NCBI GenBank assembly: GCA_947303825.1
Contig: CAMYZK010000087.1
Location: 1 to 8,916 of the forward strand
Direction: 5' to 3'
DNA length: 8,916 nt
Source: an uncultured Prevotella sp.
GTDB lineage: Bacteria > Bacteroidota > Bacteroidia > Bacteroidales > Bacteroidaceae
Position 1 is the first letter of the stretch; each line of letters starts with the position of its first letter. Made by a program: the position numbers and the translations under genes. The notes below the pieces were generated by a model. That model was not told the DNA's origin. It saw nothing but the letters and a program-made list of their open reading frames with translations, and did not search any database. Shown here in pieces: positions 6,195 through 8,916 of the stretch.

Positions 6195-6592
6195 TCATGT
6201 ATGCTGGCTGACCCACTCGCGGGTGGTCATGCCGGTGGTTTCCTTGAAGGTGCGGAAGAAGGAGTGCTCGCTGCTGGAGCCGGCGCCGGTGTAAATCTCG
6301 GTGATGGGATAGCCGACTGCTGGCGGGCCTGCACTTCAGGGTTGTAGTCACAGGCCAATGATTCTTGGGCCAGCCGCAGGTGGGCACAGACTTCGCCTGT
6401 GCCCACCTGCGGCGAAGGAATCCGGCCTATGAACCCGGCGTTGTTGTAGTGCAGGGGAATGGTGAACGTCACCGACTTCCACTGCCGCAGCAGGGGCACC
6501 GAAAACGGCTCACCCCGCAAGCGGTCTACGATGGCTGCGCGCAGAGGCAGCAGGGCCAGGAGCGCCAGTAGTGTGCTTAGAGGTTTTTGCAT
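6195..6592 (-). pseudogene. Decayed, internally deleted paralogue of the kelch/AraC regulator
   Basis: The ATG at 6592 starts a signal-peptide-like stretch (MQKPLSTLLALLALLPLRAA), immediately joined to VDRLRGEPFSVPLLRQWK. That segment matches residues about 216-233 of the intact regulator (ADRLEGEAFRVPLLEQWK, 13 of 18 identical), so the first 190 or so sensor residues are missing. After NNAGFIGR the frame passes through an inverted repeat and reaches VQARQQ, which resembles the end of the first AraC helix-turn-helix. It then leaves the family. The family resumes in another frame as PITEIYTGAG and SFFRTFKETTGMTTREW, ending at a TGA (6197-6195); compare SFFRNFKAVTGMTPRVW in the intact gene. This implies at least two internal deletions, which removed the membrane helix and most of the DNA-binding domain, plus a frameshift near 6315-6325. 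The minus frame from 6592 alone would give 121 residues ending at 6227, unlikely to be functional. Confidence 0.75.
6374..6412. repeat. Perfect 16-bp inverted repeat inside the pseudogene
   Basis: CCGCAGGTGGGCACAG (6374-6389) and its exact reverse complement CTGTGCCCACCTGCGG (6397-6412) flank a 7-nt spacer (ACTTCGC). The spacer sequence CTTCGCC recurs inverted as GGCGAAG just outside the right arm. The hairpin is G/C-rich with no T run on either side, so it is not a standard terminator. It sits where the paralogue has lost its sensor C-terminus, membrane helix and most of the first helix-turn-helix, and may mark the deletion junction. Confidence 0.8.
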
Positions 6593-6597
6593 TTTCA

Positions 6598-6607
6598 GGG
6601 GGGGGGG
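6598..6607. repeat. Homopolymer tract of ten G (ten C on the coding strand)
   Basis: A run of ten G on the plus strand lies between the argC stop and the ATG (6592) of the broken regulator, 6-15 nt before that ATG on the minus strand. Runs of this length slip readily, and in this position a length change could alter translation initiation. It is also a common site of sequencing error. Confidence 0.7.
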
Positions 6608-6628
6608 AGGCAGTTTCAGGCCCAGTGC

Positions 6629-7609
6629 TCAGAAGGCCGAGGCCTTGAGTCGCAGGCCGGCCTTCTCGTCGATGCCGAACATGAGGTTCATGTTCTGCAC
6701 GGCCTGCCCAACAGCACCTTTAAGGAGGTTGTCGATGACAGAGGTGACGAGCAGCTTCTCGCCATATTTCTCGATATGCACCAGAGCCTTGTTGGTGTTC
6801 ACCACCTGCTTCAGGTCGAGCGGCTTGTCGCTGTAATGGGTGAAGGCAGCATCGCGATAGAAGTCACGGTACTCCCACGCGATGTCTTCGAATGGCACAG
6901 GCGTCTTTATAACGGCTGTACAGAAGATGCCCCGGGCAAAGGGTCCCCTGTAGGGGATGAAGTCGATGTCAACATCAAGATAGCCCTGCACCTGCCGTAG
7001 CGACTGGCGAATCTCGGCAATGTGCTGATGCTGGAACGGCTTGTAGATGCTCATGTTGCAGGCCCGCCAGGAGAAGTGGGTGGTAGAACCGGGCTTCTGA
7101 CCGGCTCCGGTGGAGCCAGTGATGGCGTTGACGCTCACATCCTCCTTCAGCAGGTTCATGTGGGCAGCGGGAAGCAGAGCCAACTGAATGGCAGTGGCAA
7201 AGCAGCCGGGGTTGGCAACACGCTGTGCCTGTGCTATCTCTGCCTTGCTGATTTCAGGAAGACCATATACCCAGCCGTCTTGAGCTGGTGTGTCTTCACT
7301 CTTCACCCTGAAGTCCTGTGCCAGGTCGATAATTTTAACATGCCCGGGAATGGTGTGCTCACTGAGGAACTGGCGGCTCTTGCCGTGCCCAAAACAGAAG
7401 AACACCACATCGACCTGCTCAAAGGGCATCTGGTCGGTGAAGCGTAAAGGGGTGTCACCCACAAGTCCCTCGTGCACGTCAGAGACCATGTTGCCGGCAT
7501 TACTCTCACTATGGGCAAAGACTATCTCTGCCTCGGGGTGGTTGAGCAGCAGACGGATAAGCTCACCGCCTGTATATCCTGCCGCACCAAGGATTCCTAT
7601 CTTTATCAT
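6629..7609 (-). CDS. argC: N-acetyl-gamma-glutamyl-phosphate reductase
   Basis: This encodes 326 residues from the ATG at 7609. ArgC catalyses the third step of arginine biosynthesis, reducing N-acetyl-glutamyl-5-phosphate to the semialdehyde with NADPH, in the cytoplasm. The N-terminal nucleotide-binding loop is GILGAAGYTGGEL (5-17). The catalytic Cys136 lies in NPGCFAT, GSTGAGQ (165-171) follows, and the conserved substrate-site His is in HQHIAEI (about 194-200). The length is normal for this shorter ArgC type, and no key residue is missing. (In some Bacteroidetes the pathway uses N-succinyl intermediates, so the acyl group cannot be fixed from this sequence.) The gene lies 50 bp after lptB with no terminator between, so it may be co-transcribed; other arginine genes are not in the window. 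The leader holds a 16-bp tandem repeat. I see no Arg-repressor site. Confidence 0.95.
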   Translation of the reverse strand: MIKIGILGAAGYTGGELIRLLLNHPEAEIVFAHSESNAGNMVSDVHEGLVGDTPLRFTDQMPFEQVDVVFFCFGHGKSRQFLSEHTIPGHVKIIDLAQDFRVKSEDTPAQDGWVYGLPEISKAEIAQAQRVANPGCFATAIQLALLPAAHMNLLKEDVSVNAITGSTGAGQKPGSTTHFSWRACNMSIYKPFQHQHIAEIRQSLRQVQGYLDVDIDFIPYRGPFARGIFCTAVIKTPVPFEDIAWEYRDFYRDAAFTHYSDKPLDLKQVVNTNKALVHIEKYGEKLLVTSVIDNLLKGAVGQAVQNMNLMFGIDEKAGLRLKASAF

Positions 7610-7612
7610 GTT

Positions 7613-7651
7613 AGTTCTTGAGTTTGTGAGTTCTTGAGTTTGTGAGTTCTT
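7613..7651. repeat. 16-bp tandem repeat, about 2.4 copies, in the argC leader
   Basis: AGTTCTTGAGTTTGTG at 7613-7628 is repeated exactly at 7629-7644, and a third partial copy (AGTTCTT) ends at 7651. Each unit is itself two related 8-mers (AGTTCTTG, AGTTTGTG). The array fills most of the space between the lptB stop and the argC start and ends 3 bp from the argC ATG, so copy number would set the leader length and the spacing to any ribosome-binding determinant. Confidence 0.85.
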
Positions 7652-7659
7652 CTTAATAC

Positions 7660-8712
7660 TTAACTCTTGTTCTGGAAATCTTTTTTACGCAGCACGAAGG
7701 AGTTTGACAGGTATTTCTCGCGCACTATCTTGTTCTCGGCCAGCTCCTCTGGCGTGCCATGGAAGAGTATGCGCCCTTCAAAGAGCAGATAGGCACGGTC
7801 GGTGATGGTGAGCGTCTCCTGCACATTATGGTCGGTGATGAGTATACCAATGTTACGGTCTTTGAGCTTCCACACTATCTGCTGTATGTCTTCCACAGCA
7901 ATGGGGTCTACGCCGGCGAAAGGCTCATCGAGCATGATGAACTTAGGCTCAATGGCCAGACAGCGGGCTATCTCTGTGCGGCGACGCTCACCACCCGAGA
8001 GCTGGTCGCCCTTGTTGCGGCGCACCTTCTCCAGGCGGAACTCGGCAATAAGGCTCTCGAGCTTCTCCTTCTGGTAGGCTCGCGGCTTACCAGTGTTCTC
8101 CAGCACAGAAAGGATATTGTCTTCTACCGACATCTTACGGAACACAGAGGGCTCCTGTGCAAGATAGCCTATTCCGGCACGGGCACGCTTGTAGACGGGA
8201 TAGTCGGTGACTTCCTTGTCGCCCAAAAAGATGTGACCGCCATTGGGAAGCACCAAACCGGTGGTCATGTAGAACGACGTGGTCTTTCCTGCGCCATTGG
8301 GACCCAGCAGACCCACTATCTCGCCCTGGCGCACGCTGAAGCTCACATCGTTTACCACAGTGCGCTTGCCATATCTCTTAATAAGGCCCTCAGCACGAAG
8401 CACAATGGGCTCTTCTGGCGTTTGATCGTCAGTTTGGTCGTCTGGGAGACTGGTCGTTTGGCCGTCTGGGAGACTGGCCGTTTGGTCGTCTGGGAGACTA
8501 GCCGTTTGGTCGTCTGGGAGACTAGCCGTTTGGTCGTCTGGGAGACTGGTCGTTTGGTCGTCTGGGAGACTGGCCGTTTGATCGTCTGGGAGACTGGCCG
8601 TTTGGTCGTCTGGGAGACTGGCCGTTTGGTCGTCTGGGAGATTAGAGGTATCATCCAGTGGAAGTGGCTCCAACGGCAACTCCTCTATGCGGCTGTCCTG
8701 TTCTTCTGTCAT
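7660..8712 (-). CDS. lptB: LPS export ABC transporter ATPase LptB with a repetitive N-terminal extension
   Basis: This encodes 350 residues from the ATG at 8712; a TTG six codons upstream is in frame but less likely. LptB is the cytoplasmic ATPase of LptB2FG, which extracts lipopolysaccharide from the inner membrane. Residues about 103-345 are a complete LptB-type domain: Walker [10 protein letters not shown] (137-145), Q-loop Gln186 in AQEPSVF, signature LSGGE (238-242), Walker B FIMLDEP (258-264) and H-loop His295 in [25 protein letters not shown] is typical of LptB rather than of other ABC ATPases. LptB is normally about 240-260 residues; here about 100 extra N-terminal residues contain nine copies of an acidic octamer (consensus SLPDDQTA, residues 24-94). 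No signal peptide is seen, so the extension should be a disordered cytoplasmic tail. An internal start nearer the core was considered, but no ATG or GTG codon falls between the repeats and the domain. Confidence 0.93.
   Translation of the reverse strand: MTEEQDSRIEELPLEPLPLDDTSNLPDDQTASLPDDQTASLPDDQTASLPDDQTTSLPDDQTASLPDDQTASLPDDQTASLPDGQTTSLPDDQTDDQTPEEPIVLRAEGLIKRYGKRTVVNDVSFSVRQGEIVGLLGPNGAGKTTSFYMTTGLVLPNGGHIFLGDKEVTDYPVYKRARAGIGYLAQEPSVFRKMSVEDNILSVLENTGKPRAYQKEKLESLIAEFRLEKVRRNKGDQLSGGERRRTEIARCLAIEPKFIMLDEPFAGVDPIAVEDIQQIVWKLKDRNIGILITDHNVQETLTITDRAYLLFEGRILFHGTPEELAENKIVREKYLSNSFVLRKKDFQNKS
8431..8643. repeat. 24-bp tandem repeat, about nine copies, within lptB
   Basis: A 24-bp unit with core TCGTCTGGGAGACT on the plus strand is repeated about 8.9 times. 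On the coding strand each unit gives one octamer SLPDDQTA, with small changes (QTT in two copies, PDG in one, Asn in the first). Nearly all copies use the same codons, which points to recent expansion or repeated homogenisation rather than selection for the peptide alone. Because 24 is a multiple of three, gain or loss of units keeps lptB in frame. Confidence 0.92.
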
Positions 8713-8761
8713 TGTAGTATGTTGTTTCAAGTATTGAAGATGTCACATTCCACTTTACTCA

Positions 8762-8780
8762 ATCAGCTTGCAAAGCTGAT
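8762..8780. repeat. Short hairpin ATCAGCTT / AAGCTGAT over a stop codon
   Basis: ATCAGCTT (8762-8769) and AAGCTGAT (8773-8780) are perfect inverted 8-mers with a 3-nt loop. They cover the TGA of the upstream gene fragment. There is no T run after it on the minus strand, so it is not a typical terminator; it might slow read-through into lptB or be chance. Confidence 0.4.
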
Positions 8781-8916
8781 AACTCCCTGCACCGGCTCCG
8801 ACGTGTCAGCACGTTGCGGCTCTGCCACATTGCTATTCTGACTGCCAATGCTTGCCAGTATCTCCTTGGTGCGCTTATAGGTGGGTGTCTGCTCTACAGC
8901 CGAGATGACATCGTCG
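8763..8916 (-). CDS. C-terminal end of an unidentified protein (5' part outside window)
   Basis: The last 50 codons of a gene enter from the right edge and end at a TGA (8765-8763). The peptide includes DDVISAVEQTPTYKRTKEIL, then ASIGSQNSNVAEPQ, and ends in GVISFAS. The first half looks helical and the tail is polar and probably disordered. It lies 50 bp before the lptB ATG on the same strand, so the two are likely in one transcript. Its position suggests a possible LPS-transport or envelope role, but I do not recognise the family and claim none. Confidence 0.6.
   Translation of the reverse strand, partial: DDVISAVEQTPTYKRTKEILASIGSQNSNVAEPQRADTSEPVQGVISFAS

Noticed and set aside
6374..6412. 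Terminator at the 16-bp inverted repeat
   Set aside because: There is no T run on either side and it lies within the remnant coding sequence; the real terminator is at 6127-6163.
8431..8643. Possible CRISPR array
   Set aside because: The units are contiguous 24-bp repeats without unique spacers and are translated in frame as an octapeptide within lptB.
8713..8762. Dedicated promoter for lptB
   Set aside because: Only a weak TACTTG with no TTG at 19-21 nt spacing was found, so read-through from the upstream gene is more likely.
7759..8841. Long plus-strand open frame opposite lptB, with repeated VVWETGRL
   Set aside because: It is the antisense shadow of lptB. The 24-bp repeat has no stop in this frame and its period is a multiple of three, so it inflates the frame. 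The minus strand encodes a complete, well-known ATPase.

Overview
The window looks like a chromosomal segment from a Bacteroidales bacterium, most plausibly a Prevotella/Segatella-type genome; the genus is inference. Reasons: a promoter of the Bacteroidetes type (TTG, 19-nt spacer, TAnnTTTG-like box); a lipoprotein whose lipidated Cys is followed directly by an acidic run (the Bacteroidetes surface-export signal); starts without clear Shine-Dalgarno sequences; and families typical of the group (BspA-like leucine-rich-repeat protein, AAA-ATPase_like/PD-(D/E)XK protein, membrane-anchored AraC-type regulator). Every gene I can support is on the minus strand, so transcription runs from high to low coordinates.

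Right-hand part (about 6600-8916), in transcription order: the C-terminal end of an unidentified protein (8763-8916); lptB, the ATPase of the lipopolysaccharide exporter, with an unusual N-terminal extension made of about nine 8-residue repeats (7660-8712); then argC of arginine biosynthesis (6629-7609). A 16-bp tandem repeat fills the short lptB-argC gap.

Middle (about 5760-6600): a decayed region. It holds a broken, internally deleted and frameshifted relative of the kelch/AraC regulator found further left (6195-6592), with a poly-G tract just before its start and a perfect 16-bp inverted repeat inside it. A strong terminator hairpin follows (6127-6163), then about 240 bp without a convincing gene, then a second terminator hairpin (5850-5885).

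Left-hand part (1-5759): an AAA-ATPase_like/PD-(D/E)XK protein (4185-5759) overlaps by one base (TGATG) with a one-protein transmembrane regulator: signal peptide, kelch-like periplasmic sensor, one membrane helix, cytoplasmic AraC-type DNA-binding domain (2395-4185). Next come a terminator-like hairpin, a promoter with a directly repeated octamer at and upstream of its -33 element, a small acidic-signal lipoprotein (1819-2238) and a secreted 17-repeat leucine-rich-repeat protein that runs off the left edge (1-1776). My reading, which is inference, is that the membrane regulator controls the lipoprotein/LRR surface unit next to it.

A recurring theme is in-frame short tandem repeats: 24-bp units in lptB, two separate 9-bp arrays in the regulator, and the 16-bp units before argC. 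These may be length-variable sites. I see no CRISPR array, tRNA, rRNA or insertion sequence.
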